A stretch of DNA of 64,000 bases from Paulownia fortunei (GCA_019321725.1 CM033115.1:17370673-17434672), one strand, 5' to 3'. Counted from the stretch's first letter, positions 51,060-63,173 are shown. Notes: a model not told the origin generated them from the sequence alone. Program-made: numbers and translations.

Positions 51060-51545
51060 GTGAACATTAGCGACGAAAATTAAGATCTTTTGTCGCTAAA
51101 GATAATCACATTGTCGACGAATTTTGTATTTCTCGTCGCTAACTTAGTGACACAAAATCTTAATTTCGTCGCTAAAGTTTTTTTTTTAATTTTTTTTGAA
51201 AACTTTGCAACGAAGAAATTAAAAATTTCATCACCAAATATTTTTTATTTTAGCGATGAAATACCTCATTCGTCGCTAACTTTAAATTTTTTATATATTT
51301 TTTATTTAACGACGAAAATCTTCCACCAGTTCGTCGCTAGTATTAATGTTAGCGATGAAAATTATTGTTTAGCCGCAAAAAAATCGTCACTAACTTGACA
51401 ACGAAACTTTCTAATTTCGTCGCTAAGTATTAACGTGACACTTTTATAACAAACGATATTAGCGACGAAAAATATTCGTCGCAAATATTACTTGCGATGA
51501 ATTTTGTCAAGTTAGCGATGAAATATTTCATCGCTAAAAACCATG
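51060..51545. repeat. Right subterminal repeat array of the CACTA element
   Basis: Dense AGCGACGAAA and TTCGTCGCTAA words in both orientations, closer to consensus than the left array, running up to the right terminal inverted repeat. Confidence 0.85.
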
Positions 51546-51560
51546 TTTGTTGTAGTGGCA

Positions 51561-54500
51561 ATACTTTGAGTTGGAGATGATAATTGTTAAAAAACATTAC
51601 GTCTAACAAATATTTGCTAGATGACAAGCAATACTTTCTTGTTTCGAATTTGATATTGAACATATCTCTGGAAAATCTAATATTTTGCCAGATTTTCTAA
51701 TCAGAAATTTTTCTATAGGGAACCCCCCTTGAGAATGGTGACATATAAGCATATGTCACTATCGGTCGTTCGGTGAACTAAATAGTGTATGTATACTAGT
51801 ATTTTCTTTTCATAATTGACCAGTGGACAAATTAATCTTGTTGTTAGTCAGCAGTTCAATTGTCCAATTAGTGCGATCAGTTTAACCGCATTCTGATCGA
51901 TCTGATATAAAATTGACTATGTTTTTTTTAATATTATATAAAATGATAATATAATAAATTAATTATTATGTTAAAATAAACAATAAATAATTAATTAAAA
52001 AATATATTTTTATAAAAATCAAATTCAATAACTACATATATAATATATATATATAACAAAATACCAAAATTTATGATTCCTAAAATATAAAAACAAAAAA
52101 AAGTTAATTTTGATCAATTTGATCAACTTTTTAATATTTTTTTGATCCAATTTAATCGAATTTTTATTTTTTACCCTCAATTGGACCAGATCAACTACCA
52201 ATTTGTGAGTAGATTGATCGAACCGACTGATCAAATCAAATTTTAAAATATTTATGCATACTACCGCTAATATCAGGCTTTTGTTTCTATTATGCTCCAC
52301 AATAAATTAGGGCAAAATTGCATTCTAGCCGCGGGGAAAGAGGGTTTGCAATTTTAGTCCCGTATTTGATGAGAATTTGTAGAAATAGTTCCATTTTGAA
52401 GAAAAATCACACATTTTTTGTCCCAAATTTCTCTTAATGTTAGAAAATTAATGGAACCATGAATGAAGATAGGGCATGATTCCGTTTTTCTTAAATGTGA
52501 ATCAATAAATCTATTCGCTCACTCGCCCCTTTATTCCCCAAGACAATGGACCAAATAATTATGTAATTTTTCCAAATCAATATTAATTTTAGGTTCCGTG
52601 GATATTTAGTCTACTAAGTAATTTTTTTATTAATCCTTATATAATTATTTGTATTAATGAATTTGAAATTTGAATGTAATCAGTCATATCTAAAAAACTA
52701 AATAAAGTAAATTGACAAGCAAATGTCAAGAAAATTAAAGTTTAGTTTGATTGCATCGTGTTAATCACGTATAAAAGCGTATTTGTACTTTTCTTGATTA
52801 TATCTTTAAACGTGAATCAATCACTTGAGCAGTATAGTCCACTTGTGTGTTCAAATGATGACTATAATTTCCCCATAAAATGAACCAAATAATTATGTAT
52901 TTTTTATTAATCCATGTCAGTTAACTTCCAACTTCCTATGACAAACAACCTCCAAGTCAGTGTCCTTGGCCTTATATAATTGTCTTGACACTAAGTTTAT
53001 TCAGGTCTTATTTGTTTCAATTTATAGTTTGGATTTAATCAACAAAATTCAATTTAATCACTTTTTAAATCTGTTTTATTGTTTGTTCAAATAATGAACA
53101 ATCAAACAATGAAAAATTAATTATCTTTCAACCCTGATAATTGAATAATCAATGCAGCTAAGTAGAAAATTTTCATCAAATCCACATATTTTCACGAAAA
53201 CAAACTTTAACAAGCGAACATTACGGTATTTTCAAAATTTTGATTGATTATCCTTCCAAATTTAAATTTTATAAAACCTGTATAAGGAATCATTGAATAA
53301 TTTGTTGATGTTAGTCCTTTTTTCTATTTCTTGTTGAAATTTAATAATATACATTGTGTCCACCCACAATTAAACATTCAGTTGGCATCATTGCTGAATT
53401 AATTAGATTAATTTTATGGATAAAATCCCAAATAGATAAAAAAAATTATATATTTCAAGAACATAAAAATTTAAAAATTTGTCTTATATATCTCAAAATT
53501 TGGGTTCAAATTCCATTAATGTAGGTTAATCTACTAAATAGTATTAACAATTTGGTTCAAATCCCATCAATGTGGATATTAATTTATTAAATAGTATTTC
53601 TATTAATATTTGATATCTTGATATAATAATAATTATTTACTGTTTGAAATTTAAATTTATGAATCATACCCTAAAAAAATAAAGAAACTAAATTGAAAAA
53701 GCAAATAACAGGAAAATTTAGTTAGTTTGTTGCATCCTATTAATCCGTAAAAATATAATTTCACTTATTTTGTAATAGTTGATTATCACTTCACTTTAAA
53801 TGTGAATTAATTACTTGACAATTATAAAATTACTTACCGTATGCAAATTGATGGCTATAATTTTCCCATAAAATGAACCAAATAATTATGTCATTTTTCT
53901 TAATCCATGTCATTTAATTCCCAACATCCTATGACATATAGCCTGGAAGTCAGAGTCCTTAGGCATGTGCATAATTTGTCTTGTCATGTTTGGTTTATTA
54001 TATTTTGGATTAAATCCACAAAATTTAATCACTTTTTAAATCCATCTTTGTTTACTTAAATTATGAACAATCAATTAATTGAAAATTAATTAATCACTTT
54101 TTTAATCCATCTTGTTGTTTGGTTAAATTATGAACAATCAATTTTAATGAAAAATAGTTATCTTTCAATATGATTAATTGAATAATCAAAATTAAATTAC
54201 ATAGAAAAATTTCATGAATCCCTAATTTTCACGGAAACAAACTTTAACAAGTGAAAGTTGTGGCTAGATTTTTTAAATTAGATTTGTTATTCTTTCCAAA
54301 TTTTAATTTCTAAAACATGTATTAGAAAATCCTTGAACAATTTTTGATGTTAATCCTTTTTTCTAAAAATTCGGCATATATTTGTATTTTTCTTCTCGAA
54401 ATTTAATAAAATATATTATCTCCACCCAAAATTAAATATTTTTAATTGCTCAATTAATTTGATGATTTTTATTGATAACTTAAATTCTAAATAAATATTT

Positions 54501-54633
54501 TTCTTATATATTCAATAGTAATAAAGAACTTGAATAATTTAAGAAAGTGTCTAATATTTCGCCAAAATTTAAAGAATCAATGAATCAACTATTACTCTAT
54601 TCCCCTGTATAGAATTCTAAAACCTATAACAAA
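51561..54633. other. Spacer of unit B right of the CACTA element, with an internal duplication
   Basis: Non-coding. The left part (51,561-53,460) is collinear with 40,969-42,730 in unit A and includes the dispersed repeat (51,830-52,255). The part from about 53,720 to 54,560 is a diverged second copy of about 52,740-53,460: both carry CCCATAAAATGAACCAAATA followed by ATTATGT and a TTAATCCATGTCA block. The inverted flank at 59,300-60,450 matches the second version best. Confidence 0.6.
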
Positions 54634-55571
54634 TCAAACTAAAGTGGAACATTTGGAAGTGGAAGGATCAAATATCGCCGGGAGCAAGTATTTGCGCCAT
54701 TCGCACCATGCGCATTGTAGCTAGCACCACTGGAGGGGTCCACAACAAGTCCCAGCGTAACCAGGGTACGCCCCTTTAGCATACACCCCAGGGCAAGCCG
54801 ATGCAGCTTCCAATGGGGCCTCAGATGGGCCTTGGTAAAACCCATTTCCAAATGGGTTCGTCGCAGTTCCGGCCAAAAGCCCACTTAAACTCATGACCAT
54901 ACCGTCCAGGCCCAAATCGTTGTTGGGCGCAACCAGTGGTGGGCTCTGTGGGCCGTAAATGGGCTGGTGGAATGGCCAGGCGCAGTACCCGGGCACTGAG
55001 TCTCCGAGTTGCCAACCCAGATGTAGGCAAACTTGTAGTTCTTCCCTTCACGAGGGCATTCTTGGAACCGTGGGTCCCGCACCGGTTGACGCAGAAGCCG
55101 TCGACGGCGACATCCGACGCCGTCAGAACGACGTTAATGGCGTTCTTTTGGTCGCCCTTTGAGGCCAATTGGACGATTTGTTTCTCTGAGAGAGATTTCC
55201 CGAGGGAGTAGTTCTCGTCGGAGTTGTTTGCCCAAATATAGGGAGAGCGATGATGTTTTCTTGGTGTTGGCTAGGTGGTAGTATTTCTCGACAGCCTCCA
55301 CCACGTTGCAACGGATGGTTGGTTTGCAGCAGGCGGCGAAGCTGAGAGGGAGGTGATGAAATCGGCGACGATGGCCCTCTGGGACGGCTTGAATCTGCCG
55401 TACCATATGAGATTGACGGCGATTCGGCCGTGGAGAAGGGCGCCATTGTGATAGCGAAGGAGTTGGTCTTGTGGGTCTTCGAGCTGAGTGGTGAGCATTC
55501 TTGAAGCAAAACAGACGTTCAAGAGAGAAAAACAGAGCCAAGAATTTTACAATGAAGCTAGGAGAAGCCAT
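53470..55571. repeat. Left arm of a large inverted repeat (EXORDIUM-like copy B plus 3' flank)
   Basis: The reverse complement of this stretch matches 58,334 to about 60,450 through both the gene and about 1.1 kb of downstream DNA; the arms are separated by about 2.8 kb. Confidence 0.7.
54634..55571 (-). pseudogene. EXORDIUM-like (PHI-1 family) gene, copy B, frameshifted
   Basis: Closely matches copy A over its whole length, with the same ATG context and SKCSTLV end (stop at 54,634-54,636). Differences include an intact [20 protein letters not shown] block, the full [24 protein letters not shown] segment in one frame from 54,996 and an intact AYPGYAG block. Frameshifts differ in part from those of copy A: near 55,525 in the signal-peptide region (an extra T gives ALFFSLERLF), near 55,225 (LLDE codons), near 55,050 and near 54,740 (LLVDPTSG codons). 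Different break points in two recent copies argue either for independent decay or for consensus errors. Confidence 0.8.
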
Positions 55572-55662
55572 TTTTGAAGTAAGAAAGGAAGAAGATGAGC
55601 TAAGTATTGCTGCTATAGCTGACTGTGATTGGGTGGTGAGGAAAACAATGGAGGAGAAGGCA

Positions 55663-55725
55663 ATTTATATATGTGCTAGCTGATGATACTCCTTTGGGTG
55701 GGGTGGGTGTGTGTAGGGTGGGGGT
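55663..55725 (-). promoter_or_regulatory. Core promoter of EXORDIUM-like copy B with adjacent G-run cluster
   Basis: Reverse-strand TATATAAATT lies at 55,663-55,672, and plus-strand GGG runs at 55,695-55,725 mirror copy A; the G runs are slightly rearranged (GGGTGGGGTGGGTGTGTGTA then GGGTGGGGG). Confidence 0.5.
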
Positions 55726-58185
55726 ACCTGCAGAGAAAGAGAGAGTTGCTTAACCATCAGTCAAAAGCTCAAACGCGGTTTTTTGTTATTATTAGTAGGG
55801 AGAAGACAACAAAAAGCATTACAGCTATGATGCATCGACCATTACAGCTTGCATACAACATGTTTGGCACTTTCTTCTGCAAGTTATCACAAATGTGGAG
55901 CGCTTTTTCAGCTCATTCCATACTATTTATTTGGGTAATTAAATTTTTTGTAATATAAAATGTTACATTAGATTTGGTGTTATTTAGGGTGTTTAAAATA
56001 TATTTTTGTAGAAAAGTATTGTGGGACTGAGATCGAAGAGTTTGGGTGCAATATAAATATATTTGGATTAATCAGTGAAATATTGATATAAGGCAATTTT
56101 ATGAAATTTGCATTTAAATGAGCAATTTTGACACTGATAATTTTTTTTATTGTAGCTTTTTTTTATATAAGATTTTGTTTAGTTAATGATGTCAAATTAT
56201 TTTTTTTATTTGATACTATATTAAGATAATTATGAATATAATATATGTATATTAAGATAATGATTAAAAGATATAAATATATTATTTATTCTTGTAATAA
56301 TTGAGATATATATAATGTTTATATTTAAATTGATATAATGATTGAAAGATATATTAGAGAATGATTTAAAAAAAAATAGAAATTTATTTTGGAGATTTTG
56401 AGAGAATAAAAATATCATTCACAAATTAAGTTCATGAAACACTAATATAAAAGTGGTATCATATTATTATTTTAAACAAACACTTAGTTTTGAAAATAAA
56501 AAAATAATACTAATTTAACAAATTAAATTTTATTTTGATACATCTCTAAATACTAATAATGATATTCCTTCTATCCCAAATTGATCACTATTACTTTATT
56601 TTAGAATGTCCCAAAATAAAATTATATTTTTCAAAAAAAAATATAAAAACTATCATTCTAATAAAAAAAAATAATATAGCATTACAACTTTCAATTATGT
56701 TTTTTAAATATTATAATTTTAATTCTTATCTAAAATGTGGGTATGAATGAAATTTGAATCCAAAATTTTGAAAATAATTGAGTAATTAAATTTGAGATGG
56801 ATAATAAATTGGCCTAGATACAACATATACTACTATACTAGTTAAGAGGCGTGAAGTAGGCTCCTTCCTTAGTTCTTGTTTGGACATAGGATGCTCAAAA
56901 TTTAGGTTGGTTTGGACTGCCAACTGGGACAGCTGCTATCCCGGTTCCCAATTATGAGTTACTGTCCCCCAAACCATCCAGCCTGTCCTAAAACCCTCAA
57001 CCTCTCTTTTGTCTTTTTCTTTCACCCTCTTTTACCAAACTACCCCTTCCATTCAAGTCTCTTAGATGTACAAATTTCTACATTAAACACCAGCTGATCT
57101 GATTATAATAGGCTGAGTGATTGATTTATGTTGTCCTACTCCAGCTCTTTTTTAGGTAAATCATTAATTATAAAATACATATAATTATATTAACACTATA
57201 ATTGATTCTTGCAATTAAAATTCATATGAAATGTAAAATTAATTTTTTTTATTTGGCTTATCACAATTTTTAAAAAAAATATTATTAAAGGCTGCAATCT
57301 CAGATATATATTTATATATATATATAGGATGTATCTGGGCATGCATGCATATTCATGTACAATAATGTTGATTATATAAAAGATTTTAGCATTGCTGCAC
57401 ATTTCTCCAAACTTTAAATCTTTTGAAAATTTTGTGCATTTGATCACAGTGCCTCTAGTTTAATATTTACTTAATTTGCTTTAGGTTCACCAAATTCTCT
57501 ATTATTTATATATGTTTCACAACTTAAGTTTGCTAAATTGAACCATAAACCAATTAAATTTTATCACATTGGAATAATAACACAACTATATAACTCACCA
57601 TGTCCCCATATTTATAATTCTTTTTTCTTAGTTGCACCATTTCAAAATAAGACTTTATTTGTTAAAATAAAATTTTTTTTTTTAAAATCACAGTCACACT
57701 TAAAGTAATGATATAACACTATGAATTCACAGCCACTTTTTAACAAAATAATTGACAATAATTTAAAATTTAAAAATATTCACCTTCCAACTCTTATATA
57801 AATTTTAAAGAACATTTAACATTATGAAATTTATATTATATTTTTACAGTTCAATATGCAGAACAAAAGCTGGTCTTGTTATTTCCTCACAAGAGCATTA
57901 ACCAAATTGGCAAAAGATGTTAGAATTTCTTATTTTGCAAATTTAGTCAGAATATTTAGAGGAAATAATTCAGATTTATGAATACCTACCTCAACTAAAA
58001 AAAACAAACAGATGGGCATTTCAGTAAATACATAAGATCACCTTATGGCCCAAAGTGCCAAGCTTGCTGTCAGTAAGCTGTAATGGTCGATTGCAAAAGC
58101 TGTAAGTTTCGTAATGCTTTTTCTTCTCCAACTAATAACAAAAACCGCGTCTCAATTTTGACTGATGCCTACTTTCGTGCAGGTC
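55726..58185. other. Spacer between the divergent EXORDIUM-like copies B and C
   Basis: The left 0.9 kb is the upstream flank shared with unit A and ends near 56,633. The remainder has no recognised ORF; 56,900-57,060 is a less AT-rich patch without a domain. The right end (about 58,080-58,185) matches the upstream flanks of copies A and B in reverse. Confidence 0.55.
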
Positions 58186-58243
58186 ACACCCACCCCCCCC
58201 CACCCCCATCCAAAAGAACATCAGCCAGCACATATATAAATAG
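58186..58243 (+). promoter_or_regulatory. Core promoter of EXORDIUM-like copy C with C-run cluster
   Basis: TATATAAATAG at 58,233-58,243 lies about 90 bp upstream of the ATG, preceded by CACCCCCCCCCACCCCC (58,191-58,207), the complement of the G-run cluster in the other copies. This is the best TATA box of the three. Confidence 0.6.
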
Positions 58244-58333
58244 CCTTCTCCTCCATTCTTTTCCTCACCACCCAATCACAGTCAGCTATAGCAGCAAAAC
58301 TTAGCTCATCTTCTTGCTTTTCTTACTTCAAAA

Positions 58334-59269
58334 ATGGCTTCTCCTATGCTCATTGTAAAATTCTTAGCTCTCATTTCTCTCTTGAACGTCTGTTTTGCTT
58401 CAAGAATGCTCACCACTCGGTCGAAGACCCACAAGACCAACTCCTTCGCTATCACAATGGCGCCCTTCTCCACGGCAGAATCGCCGTCAATCTCATATGG
58501 TACGGCAGATTCAAGCCGTCCCAGAGGGCCATCGTCGCCGATTTCATCACCTCCCTCTCAGCTTCGCCGCCTGCTGCAAACCAACCATCCGTCGCAACGT
58601 GGTGGAAGGCTGTCGAGAAATACTACCACCTAGCCAACACCAAGAACATCATCGCTCTCCCTATATTTGGGCAAACAACTCCTAGACGAGAACTACTCCC
58701 TCGGGAAATCTCTCTCAGAGAAACAAATCGTCCAATTGGCCTCAAAGGGCGACCAAAAGAACGCCATTAACGTCGTTCTGACGGCGTCGGATGTCGCCGT
58801 CGACGGCTTCTGCGTCAACCGGTGCGGGACCCACGGTTCCAAGAATGCCCTCGTGAAGGGAAGAACTACAAGTTTGCCTACATGGGTTGGCAACTCGGAG
58901 ACTCAGTGCCCTGGGTTGCGCCTGGCCATTCCACCAGCCCATTTACGGCCCACAGAGCCCACCACTGGTTTGCGCCCAACAACGATTTGGGCCTGGACGG
59001 TATGGTCATGAGTTTAGTGGGCTTTTGGCTGGAACTGCGACGAACCCATTTGGAAATGGGTTTTACCAAGGCCCATCTGAGGCCCCATTGGAAGCTGCAT
59101 CGGCTTGCCCTGGGGTGTATGCTAAAGGGGCGTACCCTGGTTACGCTGGGGACTTGTTGGTGGACCCAACAGTGGTGCTAGCTACAATGCGCATGGTGCG
59201 AATGGCCGCAAGTACTTGCTCCCGGCGATATTTGATCCTTCCACTTCCAAATGTTCCACTTTAGTTTGA
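58334..59269 (+). pseudogene. EXORDIUM-like (PHI-1 family) gene, copy C, inverted, frameshifted
   Basis: The third copy faces away from copy B. It starts [26 protein letters not shown] without interruption through the signal peptide, then loses one base just after MLTT (about 58,424). Later small losses or gains lie near 58,645 (TKN), 58,882 (an in-frame loss of one codon), 58,915, 58,970 and 59,015. Blocks such as [40 protein letters not shown] and [20 protein letters not shown] are intact in their local frames. The stop is at 59,267-59,269 after SKCSTLV. The 936-bp span is close to the expected length. It is somewhat more diverged than copies A and B are from each other. Confidence 0.8.
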
Positions 59270-60450
59270 TTGTATAGGGATTTAGAGAATTCTATACAGG
59301 GGAATAGAGTAATAGTGAATTCATTGATTCTTTAAATTTTTGGCGAAATATTAGACATTTCTTAAATTATTCAGGTTCTTTATTACTATTGAAATATATA
59401 AGAAAAAATATTGTTTAGAATTTAAGTTATTCAAAAATCATCAAATTAATTGAGCAATTAAAAATATTTAATTTTGGGTGGAGATAATATATTTTATTAA
59501 ATTTCGAGAAGAAAAATACAAATGTATGCTGAATTTTTAGAAAAAAAGGATTAACATAAAAAATTGTTCAAGGATTTTTATACATGTTTTAGAAATTTAA
59601 ATTTGGAAGAATAACAAATTTAATTTAAAAAATCTAGCCACAACTTTCACTTGTTAAAGTTTGTTTCCGAGAAAATTAGGATTTCATGAAATTTTTCTAT
59701 GTAATTAATTTTGATTATTCAATTAATCATATTGAAAGATAACTATTTTTTCATTAAATTGATTGTTCATATTTTAACCAAACAACAAGATGGATTAAAA
59801 AAGTGATAATTATTTTCAATTAAATTGATTGTTCATAATTTAAGTAAACAACAAGATGGATTTAAAAAGTGATTAAATTTTGTGGATTTAATCCAAAATA
59901 TAATAAACCAGACAAGACAAATTATGCACATGCCTAAGGACTCTGAATTCCAGGCTACATGTCATAGGATGTTGGGAATTAAATGACATGGATTAAGAAA
60001 AATGACGTAATTATTTGGTTTCATTTTATGAGGAAATTATAGTCATCAATTTGCAGACGGTAAGTAATTATACTTGTCAAAGTAATTAATTCACATTTAA
60101 AAGTGGTAATCAATTATTACAAATAAGTGAATTTATTTTTTTACGTGATTAATAGGATGCAACCAAACTAACTAAAATTTTCCTGTTATTTGCTTGTCAA
60201 TTTAGTTTTCTTTATTTTTTAGGGTATTGATTAAAAATTTTATTTCAAGCTCAGTAAATAATAATAATGATATCAAGATATCAAATACTAGAGAAAAATA
60301 CTATTTAATAAATTAATATCCACATGGATTTGAACCCAAATTGTTAATACTATATTTAGTAGATTAACCTAGATTAATGAATTTGAACCCAAATTGTTAA
60401 TACAAATTAGTAGATTAATACAAATGGGATTTGAACTCAATTTTTTTTTT
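58334..60450. repeat. Right arm of the large inverted repeat (EXORDIUM-like copy C plus 3' flank)
   Basis: Counterpart of 53,470-55,571 in reverse orientation. Shared landmarks beyond the gene include the GAATTCTATACAGGGGAATA block just after the stop and the TTAAATGACATGGATTAAGA block near 59,980. Confidence 0.7.
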
Positions 60451-63173
60451 TTGTTATTTAATCTTACCATTTGATATTAATTTACTATATAAACAAACAA
60501 AAACAAAACTATTTCTTAATTTTTTACATAATTGAATTCATGTTTTTCAAAATCGATCAAATGGCCGATTCAACCTGAAATCGAGGTAGGTTCAATCCGA
60601 TTAGACATATAAAATTGACTTTTTGATTTGCCTAGTTAAAACAGCCAAAATTGATCAAAAATTGGTGATCGATTTTATTTTTTTATTTCTTATTTTTATT
60701 TTGTAAGAAGTTTAAATTTTATATTTATGTGGTTATTTGTGTTTTTGTATTTTGTTAGATATTTTGTAGGTAGTATTTTTTTTTTTATATTTAAAGTGTA
60801 TTATATAATAATTATTTATTATATTTTATTTTGCATAATATAAAAAAAAATATAATTAATTTTTATTAAATCAATTAGGTTTTAAATCGCTAATCAATAA
60901 CAAGATTGATTTGATTATTGATTCGATTATAAAAAGAGTGGTTTGATTATTATTTGCCTTTGTACCATTTAAATTTACCGGCAATTCTCATAATTGAAAA
61001 TATAAATTATAGTATATAACTTTATAGTATTTTCTTCTGTATCCTTTCAAAGTGACGAGGTAATTTTATTTTATATAAGTAGCATTTAACATATTGGAAT
61101 TAGATTAATTTTTTATATAATAACTCTTTAATTTTAATTACCAACCTGTCATCGTGTTTACCAATATGCCATAAAATCCTAAATAAAATTAAATAATTTT
61201 TTTTAATATGAATAATATGCAGATAATATCCTTCTATCAATCAATCAATCTTCCATTGAGCTAAACTATGAATTATAATTCGCAATCCACAACACTGAGT
61301 TGTTCTTTTTGATTGCTTCGCATATGTGAGTGCTCCATGTGGCTTAAATTGTTCACACTTTAATTTTAAACACTTTGTAAGATCTAATTTGCTGATAAAA
61401 TATATATTACACATATAATTAATTTCACTTAGGATCATTATCTAGCCCCTCCAAATTTCTTCATTTAAGAGATATGAGAGTAAATAAATGGAATTCAGCC
61501 GATACATTAGTGTTTAAGTTTATTTGAACTTATTTTGATATTTAAAAATTATATTTAATTTAATTTGATTGTTTATCGAATAGAGATTCAACGAGCTTTT
61601 ATTAAATTGAATATAAATCGAGTACAAGTAATTTAATTTATATACATAATTTTTTATTATTTTACTAAAGTCTTAATGAATCTTACGAAATGAAAAAATA
61701 TGTTCAAACTTGATTTGTTATGTCTTAACGGATCGAGCTTTTATTAATCGATTTTCAATGGAATATACAAATAGATTGATTTATTTTTTAGTTTAATTAA
61801 AAAAAAAATTGAATATCAAGATTTGAAAATAAAGATGTTGAAAAGTGTCTTCTACTAGTGGGTGAGAGAAGTTATTAATAAAGGAGAACATCAAATCCGC
61901 CAGGTTACAAATGAACAAAAACCTTAATGAGATAGAAGCACCCTTGAAGTTTGAGATCAGAGCATTTCATTAGAGAAATGAGTTGATTTAATATCATTTT
62001 GATCATAGCACTTGTGGGCCAATAATCATTCTTCATCATCCTAGTCAAACTCGAATTTGAAATCGACTTAATTTTATAATATGAATATCATTATTGATGC
62101 AAGAAAATTTATAATACTAAATAGTTCACACTAGCTATTAAAAGCCTTAAAAGTATTGGCTCCTTACTGAGGTAGTTAGGTCTTCCGTTAGGTAAGGAGA
62201 AAGTCCTCTTTGATGAGAAAGTTTTATATCCAATATAATTTTGATTATAAAGTTCTTGATGCCCACAAGAGAGCCAACAATCCCCGTGACAAGTACTTAG
62301 CAATTCACCTAAAATTGCTAAGATTTGTAGTTTATTTATTAAACATGGTCAAAAATATTTTCATTGGCCTCAAAATTAATTGTCCTAAACTTGAAAAGAC
62401 TGACATGTTTTGATGTGTATGTATTTTTTAGAACGATTTTGTTACTATACTAATGAAATTGTAAAAAGTAGTAAAAGGGTGTTTTCTTTCCTACCCGAAC
62501 CGTAAATTTTTATAATATTACTTTAGTTAAACTTTTCTTTACCCTTTGTCTTGCTAATCACCTAAGTGTAAGAAGTATTTGACGGTGGTAGTTGAGATGA
62601 AGATATACTACTATGTTTTTCCATTTCAGGTGAGCCATCAATTTGGAGGATTAAGGATTGGGATCAACCTCAAATTGGAAATAGGGTTGGGGTCAATTTT
62701 GTGCATCATCATTGCAAATGTTGCAACTTGACTCAGTTGTCCCTTCCCACGAAATTTCAAATTGGAAAAAAAAAAAAAAAAAAAAAATGGGGGAAAGAAA
62801 GAAGAAGTTGGTGGCGGTGGACCAAACAACCAATATTTGACTAATTGTAAATTTAAACATATTGAAATACCAAAATAGCCCTCAACTACTTCCACCACCA
62901 ACACTCCTGTCCCGCCGCCATCTCTCCCTCAAATCTAATTACAATATAATTTATTTGAATAACATTTTCTATTATAAATTTTATTATATTACATTAATTA
63001 CGTACCAAATATAAAATTCTACCTATAAAATATAGATATAACAATAATGCAATTCAATTCAAAAAATAGAAATTCCAGTTCATAATTTACCCCCAACCTC
63101 ACCCACCCTGATTGACATCTCCCAAAAGGGGCCCCATTTGTATCTTACCTATCCCACCGAACACGAAAACCTG
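59270..63173. other. Intergenic stretch left of the DAHP synthase gene
   Basis: The first 1.2 kb is the inverted-repeat flank. A copy of the dispersed ATCGATT-rich repeat lies at about 60,540-60,940. A TCGAGCTTTTATTAA-type repeat patch lies near 61,560-61,790. A 22-nt poly-A run lies at 62,766-62,787. No gene is recognisable. Confidence 0.55.

Larger units (their letters stand above)
46393..51557 (+). mobile_element. CACTA (En/Spm) DNA transposon, 5,165 bp, decayed
   Basis: The left end reads CGCTACAAGAAAAGATA, and the right end, in reverse complement, reads CACTACAACAAACATGG; the left terminal CACTA carries one A-to-G change. Both ends are followed inward by arrays of TTAGCGACGA/TCGTCGCTAA words. 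A 3-bp GCA duplication flanks the element, and unit A retains the unoccupied site. Inside, on the plus strand, are a proline/alanine-rich first-exon-like ORF, TNP2-type transposase remnants with many stops and shifts, and an ORF resembling the second CACTA protein. It is not autonomous now, though its ends may still be recognisable by a related transposase. The changed terminal base may reduce mobility (inference). Confidence 0.92.
44847..56633. repeat. Tandem segmental duplication, unit B (split by a CACTA element)
   Basis: Unit B has UGT copy B, spacer, a 5.17-kb CACTA insertion, spacer, EXORDIUM-like copy B and its upstream flank. Without the transposon it is about 6.6 kb, against about 5 kb for unit A. 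Much of the surplus is an extra 1.1-kb copy of the gene's 3' flank at about 53,470-54,600. Confidence 0.75.
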
